NCBI GenBank assembly: GCA_003132905.1
Contig: PKZC01000376.1
Span: 7,359-23,568, forward strand
Reading direction: 5' to 3'
Source of the DNA: Bryobacterales bacterium
GTDB lineage: Bacteria; Acidobacteriota; Terriglobia; Bryobacterales; Bryobacteraceae
Length of the DNA stretch: 16,210 bases
The position numbers and the translations under genes are program-made. This document shows, one piece after another, positions 1 through 7,385 of this stretch; position 1 is the first letter of the stretch, and each line of letters opens with the position of its first letter. A model generated the notes under the pieces. That model was not told where the DNA came from, made no database searches, and saw only the letters and a list, made by a program, of their open reading frames with translations.

Positions 1-1
1 C

Positions 2-466
2 GTTCACGAACATCAGCCGCTCGGCACAGCCGGTCCGGCCGGAGCATTACGCGACGTGCTCGCGCCCGGCGAACTCCTGCTACTGATGAACGGCGACCTG
101 ATTACCGATCTCAACTTCCGCGAGTTCGTCGAATCCAGCCGCGCCAGTGGTTGCGACTTGACGGTGGCCTACGCGAAATACACTTACCGGTCGCCCTACG
201 GAGTTTTGTCCATCTCGGAGGGATCCGTTCAAGGGGTAACTGAGAAACCGGAAACCGATTACGCCATCAGCGCGGGAATCTATTGCCTGAATAACGCTGC
301 GCTCGCTCTCATTCCTTCAGACACGTTCTTCACCATGCCTGAATTGATGACCGCGCTGCTCGCGACCGGCAAGCGCATCCATGCTTATCCGATCACAGGA
401 ACATGGATGGGTTTGGAGAGCGTCGAGCACTTCAATGAAGCGGTGCAGAAGCTGCAACAGGAGTAG
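2..466 (+). CDS. Sugar-phosphate nucleotidyltransferase, C-terminal part (5' end outside window)
   Basis: This frame is open from base 2, so the gene continues off the left edge; 154 residues are visible. Family motifs are clear. A PLGTAG segment with GALRD near residues 6-18 is the nucleotide/sugar loop typical of NTP-transferases. MNGDLIT supplies the metal-binding Asp, EKP follows about 40 residues later, and SAGIYCLN is the usual sugar-pocket strand. These enzymes join a sugar 1-phosphate to a nucleoside triphosphate in the cytoplasm to make an activated sugar for polysaccharide or glycan synthesis. The C-terminal block that normally reads like GYWxDIGxPEDY is here GTWMGLESVEHF, so the usual Asp is missing. 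The exact sugar and nucleotide cannot be told. The 3' end overlaps the convergent O-antigen ligase-like gene by 35 bp, and both fit surface polysaccharide metabolism. Confidence 0.85.
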   Translation, partial: VHEHQPLGTAGPAGALRDVLAPGELLLLMNGDLITDLNFREFVESSRASGCDLTVAYAKYTYRSPYGVLSISEGSVQGVTEKPETDYAISAGIYCLNNAALALIPSDTFFTMPELMTALLATGKRIHAYPITGTWMGLESVEHFNEAVQKLQQE

Positions 467-1685
467 CGCGACTCTCCCGTTTCGCCTCGGCCTGCCACAC
501 CGCAACATAACCGCAGCCCATCGCCACCAGAAACATCGCGAGCACTTCGCTGTTGTTCAAATTCCACGAGTAGAAACCGCTCACCAGCACGCTCACGATC
601 GCGGCCACCGCCGCGTGCAGCACCCAACGCTCGTCTGCTTCAGCAGGCAAACGCCGCAGTGCGCGTGCGAAATCGAAGAGCGCCCATCCGATCATCCACA
701 GCAGCGCCAGCATGGTTGGAATTCCGCGCTCGGCGGCGTATTGCACATAGTCGTTTTCTAAATGGCCGTAGTATTGAGACGCTTGCGGCCGCGGCATATC
801 TGGCCGGATGTAGTTCTGATACTGACGCCACACTTGTTCCGGGCCAACTCCCAGCCACGGATGCGCCTTGATCATCTCCCAACCGATGCGCCGCAGTTCC
901 GCGCGATGACCGTTGGAATCGGTTTGGCCTTGGTGAGGAGCCAGGGCCGAGACCGCGCGCTCGCGAATATCCAAAGGGTTTGCAATCAAAAGACCCGCGA
1001 TCAACACCGGCACGGCCGCCAGCGCCCATTTCTTCCAAAACCAGATCAAATACACCGCGCCGCACAGCGCCCCTAGCCACATGCTGCGTGTCCATGTGAG
1101 TCCGAGAGCAATGCTCACGGGCACGGCCGCAGCAATTAGCCAGCCGACGCCAGAACGATCTCGCGCGAAGAAAACCAGCGCGCCAATCACCAGCAGCGCC
1201 ATCATCAACTCTCCGCTCAACGTCATCCAGTGCCCCATGAATCCGGTGATGCGGGCATCCACGTAAGACGTATAGAAGTTCTGATGGGCAAGTGCCGCGG
1301 CTCGGTACTTTTCAAAGAACTGGTGGAAAGCCCAGGTTGACGAAAGCGTCGCTGCCGCCGCCCATCCCATGGCGATCGCCCGAATCTCCCTGACCGTTTG
1401 GATGGCGCTGGTCACCAGAAACAGCATCAAGTAGACGTAGAATTTTCTGACTTGAGGCAGGCCTTCGCGGATGTGGCCCGAGACAAAAAGAGATATCAAT
1501 GTTCCCAGCACGAACAACGACAACGGCAACCACACTGGGGGCAGACGCCATCGCTTCCTAGTGACGACGAACGCCACCAGCGCCACGGCCATCAGGATCT
1601 CAAACACGCGGATGGAGACCAGCGTCGTGACTGCAGCCGCACTTACCAGGTAGAGCAAGGCGTTGTCGCGATGTAACTTCTCCAT
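432..1685 (-). CDS. O-antigen ligase / Wzy-type polymerase family membrane protein
   Basis: A 417-residue, highly hydrophobic protein with about ten membrane segments and one large hydrophilic loop after roughly residue 240. The pattern matches the Wzy_C/O-antigen ligase family, which transfers or polymerises undecaprenyl-linked glycans on the periplasmic face of the inner membrane. Supporting motifs are TWTRSMWLG (about 197-205, containing the conserved Arg), HPWLGVGPEQV (275-285, the characteristic HPxxGxG stretch) and HLENDYVQYAAERGI (308-322, the conserved His region ending in a membrane helix). Ligases and polymerases of this fold cannot be separated from sequence alone. The ATG start lies only 14 bp from the divergent ABC transporter start, so both promoters must lie in or across each other's 5' ends. 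The 3' end overlaps the nucleotidyltransferase gene tail to tail. Confidence 0.85.
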   Translation of the reverse strand: MEKLHRDNALLYLVSAAAVTTLVSIRVFEILMAVALVAFVVTRKRWRLPPVWLPLSLFVLGTLISLFVSGHIREGLPQVRKFYVYLMLFLVTSAIQTVREIRAIAMGWAAAATLSSTWAFHQFFEKYRAAALAHQNFYTSYVDARITGFMGHWMTLSGELMMALLVIGALVFFARDRSGVGWLIAAAVPVSIALGLTWTRSMWLGALCGAVYLIWFWKKWALAAVPVLIAGLLIANPLDIRERAVSALAPHQGQTDSNGHRAELRRIGWEMIKAHPWLGVGPEQVWRQYQNYIRPDMPRPQASQYYGHLENDYVQYAAERGIPTMLALLWMIGWALFDFARALRRLPAEADERWVLHAAVAAIVSVLVSGFYSWNLNNSEVLAMFLVAMGCGYVAVWQAEAKRESRATPVAASAPLH

Positions 1686-1699
1686 GGCCGGATGCCCTC

Positions 1700-2446
1700 A
1701 TGATACGTTTATTCCAAGCCCACATGAATGACGACGCCGTCCTCGCCGTTGAAGATCTCTCCGTTACTTTGGATGGCGCCGCCGTGCTCAACAATGTCTC
1801 TTTCACACTCCGGCCGGGCGAAGCCTTCGCCGTAATTGGCCCCAACGGCGCTGGCAAAACAGTTTTGTTTCGAGCCCTGCTGGGTTTGCTTCCTCACACC
1901 GGACTGGTCCAATGGCGTCCGGGCGTAAAGATCGGATATGTTCCACAAAGGTTTGCGGTCGATCGCTCGGCCCCCATCTCGACGATGGAATTTTTTCTGC
2001 TCCAATCCCCCAACTTCTGGCGTCCGGCCCGAGCCTTCAACAGCCAGTTGAACGAAGAGCTGAAGTTGATGGGACTTACCCAGGACGTTCTGCGGAAGGG
2101 ACTGGGCGAATTGTCTGGCGGCGAGACGCAGCGCGTGCTCATCGCATCGGCTTTGTTGCAAAAACCCAGCGTGCTCCTGCTCGATGAACCGACTGCGGCT
2201 GTGGACGCAGGCTTCGAAGACACAGTCTACGCGCTTCTCCATCGCGTCCAGGTGGAGCGTGGAACGGCTCTTTTGCTGATTTCGCACGATCTCAGCGTGG
2301 TGTATCGCTACGCGCAGCGCGTTTTGTGTCTGAACAAAAGCGTAGTGTGCCAGGGCGCTCCGGTAGACGCCTTGAATCCGCAAGCCCTCGCTACGCTCTA
2401 CGGCGAGGCCAGTTTTTATCAACATGAACACGGGCCGGCCCATTAA
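1700..2446 (+). CDS. Metal ABC transporter ATP-binding protein (ZnuC/MntA-like)
   Basis: A 248-residue ABC ATPase with all hallmark motifs: Walker A GPNGAGKT (47-54), signature LSGGETQ (138-144), Walker B VLLLDEP (158-164), a D-loop just after, and the switch His in ISHDLS (about 196). Length and the adjacent ABC-3 permease place it with zinc/manganese/iron(II) importers of the ZnuBC/MntBC class, which use ATP to drive metal uptake across the inner membrane. The ATG at 1700 is the longest start; an in-frame ATG at 1724 (MNDDAVLAVED) would begin closer to the usual family N-terminus and is equally possible, since neither has a strong Shine-Dalgarno. The stop overlaps the permease start (TAATG), indicating translational coupling. 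No periplasmic metal-binding protein gene is adjacent. Confidence 0.88.
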   Translation: MIRLFQAHMNDDAVLAVEDLSVTLDGAAVLNNVSFTLRPGEAFAVIGPNGAGKTVLFRALLGLLPHTGLVQWRPGVKIGYVPQRFAVDRSAPISTMEFFLLQSPNFWRPARAFNSQLNEELKLMGLTQDVLRKGLGELSGGETQRVLIASALLQKPSVLLLDEPTAAVDAGFEDTVYALLHRVQVERGTALLLISHDLSVVYRYAQRVLCLNKSVVCQGAPVDALNPQALATLYGEASFYQHEHGPAH

Positions 2447-3219
2447 TGCCTCCTCTCCCGCACACCTCTTTCTGGATCGCATTGCTGGTCGGCATCGCGT
2501 CAGGCAGCGTGGGTCCATTCATCCTCCTTCGCCGCATGGCGTTGGTGGGCGACGCGCTTTCTCATGTCGCGCTTCCCGGCATCGCGCTCGCGTTGATCTA
2601 CCACTTCGATCCTTTTTACGGCGTGATCGCTTTTTTGATCGCCGCCGCGTTTCTGGTTTTCTGGCTGGAAGGCCGAAGCCGGGTGCCGCCCGATGCCATT
2701 GTCGGCCTGTTGTTTACCGCGAGCCTGGCCATCGGAATTCTGATGCTTCCAAATGCCGACGTCATCGAGTCGCTGTTCGGCGCGTTTCCGGCGCTGTCGT
2801 GGCCGTTGCTGTTTGCGATCCTGCTCACCGCCTTGGTCTTGTCGGCGCTGTGCTTCGTGCTAGCCAAACGGTTTCTGTTCCTGATTGTTTCGCCCGACCT
2901 TGCGCGCGTGCATGGTTTGGGCCGAGGTTACGACTTGGCGCTGCTGCTCATCTTCGCCATGATCGTGGCTCTCGGAATTAAACTTGTGGGAACGCTCTTG
3001 ATGGGCGCGCTCACTATCATCCCCGCGTCCATCGCGAAGAATCTCGCCCAGAGCATGCGCCGCTACGTAATTCTATCCGCCATCTTCGGTGGAGTCATCT
3101 CGGTAGCCGGAGTCTGGCTGGCAGAAAGCTTCCGGTTCCTGCCGGGTCCCTCCATTGTGCTGTTGGGCGTCGGACTGTTCGTGTTAAGCTTGCCGTTCGC
3201 GCGCCGGGGCGCGGCGTAG
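2446..3219 (+). CDS. Metal ABC transporter permease, ABC-3 family (ZnuB/MntB-like)
   Basis: A 257-residue integral membrane protein with about eight hydrophobic helices. The N-terminal stretch has the ABC-3 family pattern: GPFILLRRMALVGDALSHVALPG at about residues 23-45, where an Arg-rich cytoplasmic loop precedes D-x-L-S-H-x-x-L-P-G. A later GIKLVGTLLMGALTIIPASIA region (about 182-202) is the conserved coupling-helix area. It forms the membrane channel for Zn/Mn/Fe(II) import together with the preceding ATPase, with which it overlaps by one base. The next gene begins 3 bp after its stop. Metal specificity cannot be read from the sequence because the binding protein that usually sets it is absent here. 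Confidence 0.88.
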   Translation: MPPLPHTSFWIALLVGIASGSVGPFILLRRMALVGDALSHVALPGIALALIYHFDPFYGVIAFLIAAAFLVFWLEGRSRVPPDAIVGLLFTASLAIGILMLPNADVIESLFGAFPALSWPLLFAILLTALVLSALCFVLAKRFLFLIVSPDLARVHGLGRGYDLALLLIFAMIVALGIKLVGTLLMGALTIIPASIAKNLAQSMRRYVILSAIFGGVISVAGVWLAESFRFLPGPSIVLLGVGLFVLSLPFARRGAA

Positions 3220-3222
3220 TTC

Positions 3223-4044
3223 ATGATGAACACCATGAGCCAAATTCGCTTCGATGAGGATCTAAGCCGCAAAGTGGAACGGATCTACACCACGCCGGAC
3301 GTACTGGCGCAGCGTAGGCAGGTACTGCAAAGATTGAATTTGACTCGCGGCGAACACGTGCTGGATATCGGTTCCGGGCCCGGGCTGTTAGCTTACGACA
3401 TGGCCCTGGCGGTCGGGCCACAGGGCCGCGTTTGTGGCATCGATCTCAGCGCCTCAATGATCGCGATGTCGGCCAAACGCTGTGCCGACCAGCACTGGGT
3501 TGAATTTCAGACCGGATCAGTAACGGAACTACCGTATCCGGACGACACCTTTGACGCCGCCGTCTGCACTCAGGTCTACGAATATGTCCCCGATATTCCC
3601 GCCGCGCTTTGTGAGTTGCATCGTGTGCTGCGCCCAGGCGGCCGGGCGCTTATCTTAGACACCGATTATGGATCGTTGGTGATTCATACCGAAGACACGC
3701 AGCGCATGGCGCGGGTTCTGTCGGAGTGGGACCATCACTTTGTGCATCCGCATCTGCCGCGTACGCTCTCCCGTCAGTTGCGGGATGCGGGCTTCTTGGT
3801 GCGGGAACGCGCGGCGTTCCCCATGTTCAATCCGGAATTTGCGGATAATACCTACGCAAAGGGCATGTTGACGATGATGGCTTCGTTCGCTGTTGGACGC
3901 AAAGGCATCTCTCAAAGCGAGGCGGACGACTGGTTGGCGGAGTTTTCAACCCTGAACGACCAAGGCCTCTTCTTCTTTAGTCTGAACCGATACTTGTTTG
4001 TGGCCGACAAGCAACCAAAGCCAAGGGAGGCATCCAACCAATGA
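3223..4044 (+). CDS. Class I SAM-dependent methyltransferase
   Basis: A 273-residue protein with a Rossmann-type methyltransferase core. Motif I is VLDIGSGPG (46-54), the acidic residue that binds the SAM ribose is in GIDLS (about 74), motif II/III is DAAVCTQVYEYV, and the post-motif is HRVLRPGGRALI. Overall it resembles the UbiE/Methyltransf_11 group, but the C-terminal third shows no signature of ubiquinone/menaquinone, arsenite or sterol methyltransferases that I recognise, so the substrate is unknown. Start choice is uncertain: ATGs occur at 3223, 3226 and 3235, none with a good ribosome site, and translation may depend on coupling to the permease ending 3 bp upstream. Its stop overlaps the next start as ATGA, tying its expression to the sulfite dehydrogenase. 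Confidence 0.85.
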   Translation: MMNTMSQIRFDEDLSRKVERIYTTPDVLAQRRQVLQRLNLTRGEHVLDIGSGPGLLAYDMALAVGPQGRVCGIDLSASMIAMSAKRCADQHWVEFQTGSVTELPYPDDTFDAAVCTQVYEYVPDIPAALCELHRVLRPGGRALILDTDYGSLVIHTEDTQRMARVLSEWDHHFVHPHLPRTLSRQLRDAGFLVRERAAFPMFNPEFADNTYAKGMLTMMASFAVGRKGISQSEADDWLAEFSTLNDQGLFFFSLNRYLFVADKQPKPREASNQ

Positions 4045-5387
4045 CCATCAGCAGACGCAGGATGTTAATGAGCGCGGCAGCGGGCGTACTTCCTCGAATT
4101 TTGCGCGCAGCCGATCAAGCCGACCAATCGCGGATGATCGTGCGATCGCCGCGGCCCGAAGATCTCGAAATGCCGCTGGACGGCTTCACCGATTGGCTTA
4201 CGCCGATCGATCGATTCTTCGTCCGTTGCCACACCTACACGCCCAAAGTGAACCTCAGCGAGTGGAGCCTGAAGATCGACGGTGTAGTGGAACAGCCGAT
4301 AACACTCGCTATGGACGACTTGAAGAAGTTCCCACGCACGGAACTGGTGGGCGTATTGGAGTGTGCCGGTAACGGACGCAGCTTCTACCGGCCGCGCCTT
4401 CCAGGTGCGCAGTGGGATTTCGGCTCGGTGGGAAACGCGCGTTGGACGGGCGTGCGCCTTCGCGACGTTTTACAGAAAGCCGGTCTCAAAACTTCCGCCA
4501 AGGAAATTCTGCTGGACGGCGCCGACGTCCCGCTCGGGAAGATGCCAGATTTTCAGCGCACACTCACTACCGCCAAGGCGCTCCATCCCGATACTCTTCT
4601 GGCCTACGAAATGAACGGCCAGGCTTTGACAGTAGAGCATGGATTTCCGTTGCGCGTAATTGCGCCCGGATGGGCCGGTGACTCATGGGTGAAATGGCTG
4701 CAACATATCGAGGTCCTCGATCACGAATTCGAGGGTTTCTGGATGAAGTCGGCTTACCGGCATCCCGCCCATCCGGTTTCGCCGGGCACTGCCGTGGATC
4801 CGGCGGAGATGGTGCCGGTAACCGATTTGAACGTCAAATCTGTGATCGCGGTTCCCGCTGGTTGGGCCAAGCCGGGAGCGGTGCGCATCCAAGGCACGGC
4901 ATGGTCCAACGCCTCGCCCGTCGCGAAGGTCGATATTTCCACCGATGGCGGCCAGACTTGGAAACCTGCCAAACTTGGCGGCCAGCGAACCAAATACGGT
5001 TGGCGCCTCTGGCAATACGATTGGAAACCCGCCGAAGGCCAGTACACGCTTATTTCGCGCGCCACCAATGTGGCCGGGCAGATGCAACCGCTCTCTGAGG
5101 AATGGAATCCGAATGGATATCTGTGGAACGTGGCGCAGCCTGTCGCGATAACAATTTCGACCCAGGCTCCTACGCCGCCCGAACCGGAAACGCCAGACGC
5201 GGTTTATCCGGATGGATATCAGGCCGCTTGCTTCAGTTGTCATGATGAGCACATGATGCGGCAACAACGCCTCACCGGCGCACAGTGGGATCGCGAGATA
5301 AATAAGATGACCGGGTGGGGCGCGCAGGTGAAACCGCAAGATCGTGAAGCGATCCTGAACTACTTGTCCAACCGCTTCAAGCAGTAA
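4041..5387 (+). CDS. Tat-exported molybdopterin sulfite dehydrogenase fused to a C-terminal cytochrome c domain
   Basis: A 448-residue protein of the sulfite oxidase family. The N-terminus SRRRMLMSAAAG (4-15) is a twin-arginine signal, fitting export of a folded Mo-cofactor enzyme. The molybdopterin domain spans about 40-240, with the expected Mo-ligand Cys in VLECAGNG (C108), the NARWTGVRLRDVL segment (132-144) and HGFPLRVIAPGWAGDSWVKWL in two pieces (200-220). A dimerisation (Mo-co_dimer) domain follows at about 245-370, with ISTDGGQTW. After a Pro-rich linker (about 374-386) comes a short class I cytochrome c domain with CFSCH (397-401) and a likely axial Met in NKMTGWG (M423). Family knowledge: such proteins oxidise sulfite to sulfate in the periplasm and pass electrons to c-type cytochromes. 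Here the SorA-like and SorB-like parts are one polypeptide. It is translationally coupled (ATGA) to the methyltransferase. Confidence 0.92.
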   Translation: MTISRRRMLMSAAAGVLPRILRAADQADQSRMIVRSPRPEDLEMPLDGFTDWLTPIDRFFVRCHTYTPKVNLSEWSLKIDGVVEQPITLAMDDLKKFPRTELVGVLECAGNGRSFYRPRLPGAQWDFGSVGNARWTGVRLRDVLQKAGLKTSAKEILLDGADVPLGKMPDFQRTLTTAKALHPDTLLAYEMNGQALTVEHGFPLRVIAPGWAGDSWVKWLQHIEVLDHEFEGFWMKSAYRHPAHPVSPGTAVDPAEMVPVTDLNVKSVIAVPAGWAKPGAVRIQGTAWSNASPVAKVDISTDGGQTWKPAKLGGQRTKYGWRLWQYDWKPAEGQYTLISRATNVAGQMQPLSEEWNPNGYLWNVAQPVAITISTQAPTPPEPETPDAVYPDGYQAACFSCHDEHMMRQQRLTGAQWDREINKMTGWGAQVKPQDREAILNYLSNRFKQ

Positions 5388-5413
5388 GCCAGCGTGCCAA
5401 GAGACACTATCTC

Positions 5414-5524
5414 TTACATCGAGCTGATCTTGATGTAACGCCTTATATCGTCAAGGTTGAGGATTACCCCTGCGACCATGGCAATCACCCCTGCGTACTT
5501 TAGAAATTTGCTCATTGCACTCAT
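5414..5524 (-). CDS. Very small single-pass membrane protein (DUF6893-like)
   Basis: A 36-residue reading frame on the minus strand: a short basic start (MSAMSKFLKY), a hydrophobic stretch AGVIAMVAGVILNL of one short membrane helix, then a charged tail DDIRRYIKISSM ending at TAA. The layout and the I-R-R-Y-x-K-x-x-x-M ending resemble the widespread DUF6893-type small proteins as I remember them; this is recognition from memory. In-frame ATGs occur at 5536, 5524 and 5515. I chose 5524 because GGGGGG lies about 4 nt upstream as a Shine-Dalgarno-like run. The shorter 5515 start (MSKFLKYAG) is also credible. Function is unknown. It is convergent with the sulfite dehydrogenase, whose stop is 26 bp away, and has no close partner on its own strand. 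Confidence 0.6.
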   Translation of the reverse strand: MSAMSKFLKYAGVIAMVAGVILNLDDIRRYIKISSM

Positions 5525-5683
5525 AAGACCCCCCATGCTTTGAAACGGTTTCTAGTAAATCCACCTCTAAGTCGACCGCCTTCAGTGGAAATGAAACTGC
5601 TCCTTAGCCTCAATACGACCATCCGGCGCTGCCGAAAGTGGATAAGACGATAGAACCAATCGAGCATCATCCGTCACCTCGAG

Positions 5684-5705
5684 TCTTGGTTAAACGCAAC
5701 CAAGA
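5684..5705. repeat. Perfect 8-bp inverted repeat, 6-nt loop
   Basis: TCTTGGTT at 5684-5691 is the exact reverse complement of AACCAAGA at 5698-5705, with loop AAACGC. There is no T-run on either side, so it is not a typical terminator. It could be an operator or a 3' structure in the htrA transcript, which runs into this region from the right. It is seen directly; the function is not known. Confidence 0.5.
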
Positions 5706-5826
5706 TCAAAACTTGGCGAGGACAGCGAGTCGGTCGCTTTTCGCAGAGTGAAAAGTTGGAATGCTTCGTTCCAGTCCGCTGCCCTCTGAAGCAAATGTAA
5801 GGGATCTGTTCCTTCGATAACATCGC

Positions 5827-5902
5827 GCGACCAAGGTATATTTTGGCAACCAGCTTAGGTAGTTACGACCTTCCTGGTCGCTGGGCGCCCGCCGAGAGCG
5901 CC
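5827..5902 (-). terminator. Two consecutive stem-loops just downstream of htrA
   Basis: Reading on the minus strand after the htrA TGA (5907-5909), the first hairpin pairs 5898-5902 with 5884-5888 (GGCGC/GCGCC, 9-nt loop). The second pairs 5868-5871 and 5875-5881 with 5834-5837 and 5827-5833 (7 bp plus 4 bp with a 3-nt bulge, 30-nt loop). No U-tract follows either stem, so an intrinsic terminator is not proven. RNA-stabilising 3' structures or a Rho-linked end are alternatives. Confidence 0.35.
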
Positions 5903-5906
5903 TTGT

Positions 5907-7367
5907 TCAACGATCAAGTTCAAAAGCAAGATATTGGAACCGGCCATCGCGTTCGATCTGGAGGACCACAGGGTCGCCCGGCTTCATCTCGTTGAGAGTT
6001 GATCGAAGCGTATCCAACAAGGCGACCGGCGAGTTGTTCACAGCGTCGATGATATCGCCAGGTTGAAGATCGATGGATTGGGATTGGCTTCCAGCCGTCT
6101 TGGCCGCGACAATCAGCCCGTATTCGCGCCGCAGGCCAGGAATCATCCCGGCTACTTCCTTATCAATCTCGACGCATAGGATACCCAAGCGAGCGATGAG
6201 ATTCTTTTCCGGATGAACCAAACGCTCCAGAATACTGGCCTTATCCTGACGCTCACGAACTACGAGAGCAAACTTCAATTCATCTTGCCCGCGCAGAACT
6301 CGCAGTTCTAATTCGTCACCGGCTGCACGGCGATAGATGTGGCTTCTCAGTTGCCCCGCAGAGACTAGTTTTTGGCCATCCAACGAGAGGATTATGTCTC
6401 TCCGCTTCAGGCCGACCCGATCGGCCGGACTGTCCGGTACTACATCGGATACGATTACCCCGTGGTCGCGTGCCAATGACAGCCCCTTCGCCATGACGAA
6501 AGTGATGTCCTGCGCATAAATTCCAATCTCTCCACGGCTCACGTACCCATTTTTACGGAGCTGGCCGTATACGTCTCGAACTGTATTTGCCGGGATAGCA
6601 AACCCCAACCCCTCATTCCCGCCTGACTGCGACACGATAAACGCGTTGAGTCCCGCCAATAGTCCATTCATGGTCACTAAAGCGCCGCCACTGTTGCCGG
6701 GATTGATGGAGGCGTCGGTTTGAATGTAGACCTTGGGATTATCGTCGCCCACCGAGCGATCGGGTGAGCTCACGACTCCAAAGGAAACTGAATTGCGCAA
6801 ACCCATGGGAGCGCCAATGGCGAGAACCAAGTCTCCCTGCCTCAGCCGATCCGAGTTCATGAATTTGAGAGTGGGCAAGCCTTTCTCATCGATCTTTAGC
6901 AGCGCGAGATCGGACTCTTGGTCGATGCCGACGATCTTGGCGTCAACAGTCCGGAGGTTGTTGGGATCATCCGAAACCTCATCGGGGAGGGATGCTCGTG
7001 TGACCACCACCCTAATTGTTACGGCGCCTTTAATCACATGCGCGTTGGTGACGATATAGCCGTCCGGATCGACGATTACTCCCGATCCAATAGATTTCTC
7101 ATGCCCCAATAAGCTCACCTGATGTTCGGACTCGGAATCGATCAGTCCGTAGCCGCTAACCAGGACTTGCACGACGGCCGGTGCCACCTGTTGAGACAGG
7201 GAACGCATTTGGCCACTCATTTCAAGAAGCGATTCGGGCCCACGCGGAGCCGGAGGAACCTGGTCGCCGAAAAGTCTTCCGGCTGTTGCAGCGAACATCA
7301 GCACGAGGGGCAAGGTGATTATTCCGATAACGTAGGATTGCGCTTGCTGGCCGGCGAGTTTGTGCAC
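5907..7367 (-). CDS. HtrA/Deg-family serine protease, membrane-anchored, two PDZ domains
   Basis: A 486-residue protein. An N-terminal hydrophobic segment (about 12-30) with no clear cleavage site suggests a signal anchor, placing the rest in the periplasm. The trypsin-like domain covers about 55-265 with the full catalytic triad: His110 in VTNAHV, Asp153 in ESDLALLKI and Ser226 in INPGNSGGAL. Two PDZ domains follow at about 280-375 and 390-485; the first is typical (PDSPADRVGLKRRDIILSLDG), the second weaker (DLQPGDIIDAVNN). Family role: quality-control protease and chaperone for envelope proteins, often stress-induced. The start is GTG at 7365-7367, preceded by GAGGTG (plus-strand 7373-7378) with a 5-nt spacer. 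It appears to be a single-gene transcript, and a long hairpin lies in its leader. Confidence 0.93.
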   Translation of the reverse strand: MHKLAGQQAQSYVIGIITLPLVLMFAATAGRLFGDQVPPAPRGPESLLEMSGQMRSLSQQVAPAVVQVLVSGYGLIDSESEHQVSLLGHEKSIGSGVIVDPDGYIVTNAHVIKGAVTIRVVVTRASLPDEVSDDPNNLRTVDAKIVGIDQESDLALLKIDEKGLPTLKFMNSDRLRQGDLVLAIGAPMGLRNSVSFGVVSSPDRSVGDDNPKVYIQTDASINPGNSGGALVTMNGLLAGLNAFIVSQSGGNEGLGFAIPANTVRDVYGQLRKNGYVSRGEIGIYAQDITFVMAKGLSLARDHGVIVSDVVPDSPADRVGLKRRDIILSLDGQKLVSAGQLRSHIYRRAAGDELELRVLRGQDELKFALVVRERQDKASILERLVHPEKNLIARLGILCVEIDKEVAGMIPGLRREYGLIVAAKTAGSQSQSIDLQPGDIIDAVNNSPVALLDTLRSTLNEMKPGDPVVLQIERDGRFQYLAFELDR

Positions 7368-7372
7368 GAATG

Positions 7373-7378
7373 CACCTC
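7373..7378 (-). promoter_or_regulatory. Ribosome binding site that fixes the GTG start of htrA
   Basis: GAGGTG on the minus strand with a 5-nt spacer to the GTG at 7365-7367. No in-frame ATG lies nearby, so this site decides the start. Confidence 0.7.
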
Positions 7379-7385
7379 AGTTTCC

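Larger units (their letters stand above)
5525..5906. other. Gene-poor spacer with inverted repeats
   Basis: Between the small membrane protein gene and the htrA stop I see no convincing gene. Stop codons interrupt all frames within about 50 codons. The stretch holds an 8-bp perfect inverted repeat (5684-5705) and the hairpins downstream of htrA listed separately. A promoter for the small gene should lie near 5540-5600 on the minus strand, but I cannot identify one with confidence. Confidence 0.6.

Noticed and set aside
2424..2981. 185-codon plus-strand frame inside the permease gene
   Set aside because: Arg-rich, no domain, fully overlapped by the clear ABC-3 permease.
3223..4044. Naming the methyltransferase UbiE or ArsM
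   Set aside because: Only the general SAM-binding motifs are shared; the Cys set of ArsM and the UbiE signature are not seen.
5399..5415. AAGAGA-CACTA-TCTCTT hairpin between the sulfite dehydrogenase and the small gene
   Set aside because: Only 6 bp and A/T-rich, overlapping a stop codon, with no T-run; too weak to call as a bidirectional terminator.
5591..5653. 20-residue plus-strand mini-frame with a GTGGAA before ATG
   Set aside because: Too short and basic, with no family resemblance.
5521..5670. 49-residue minus-strand frame starting MMLDWFYR
   Set aside because: Arg-rich composition and no membrane or domain pattern; it runs over the start of the better-supported small gene.
5724..5741. 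AGCGA-N5-TCGCT followed by TTTT
   Set aside because: It resembles a tiny terminator on the plus strand, but no plus-strand gene ends nearby and the stem is only 5 bp.
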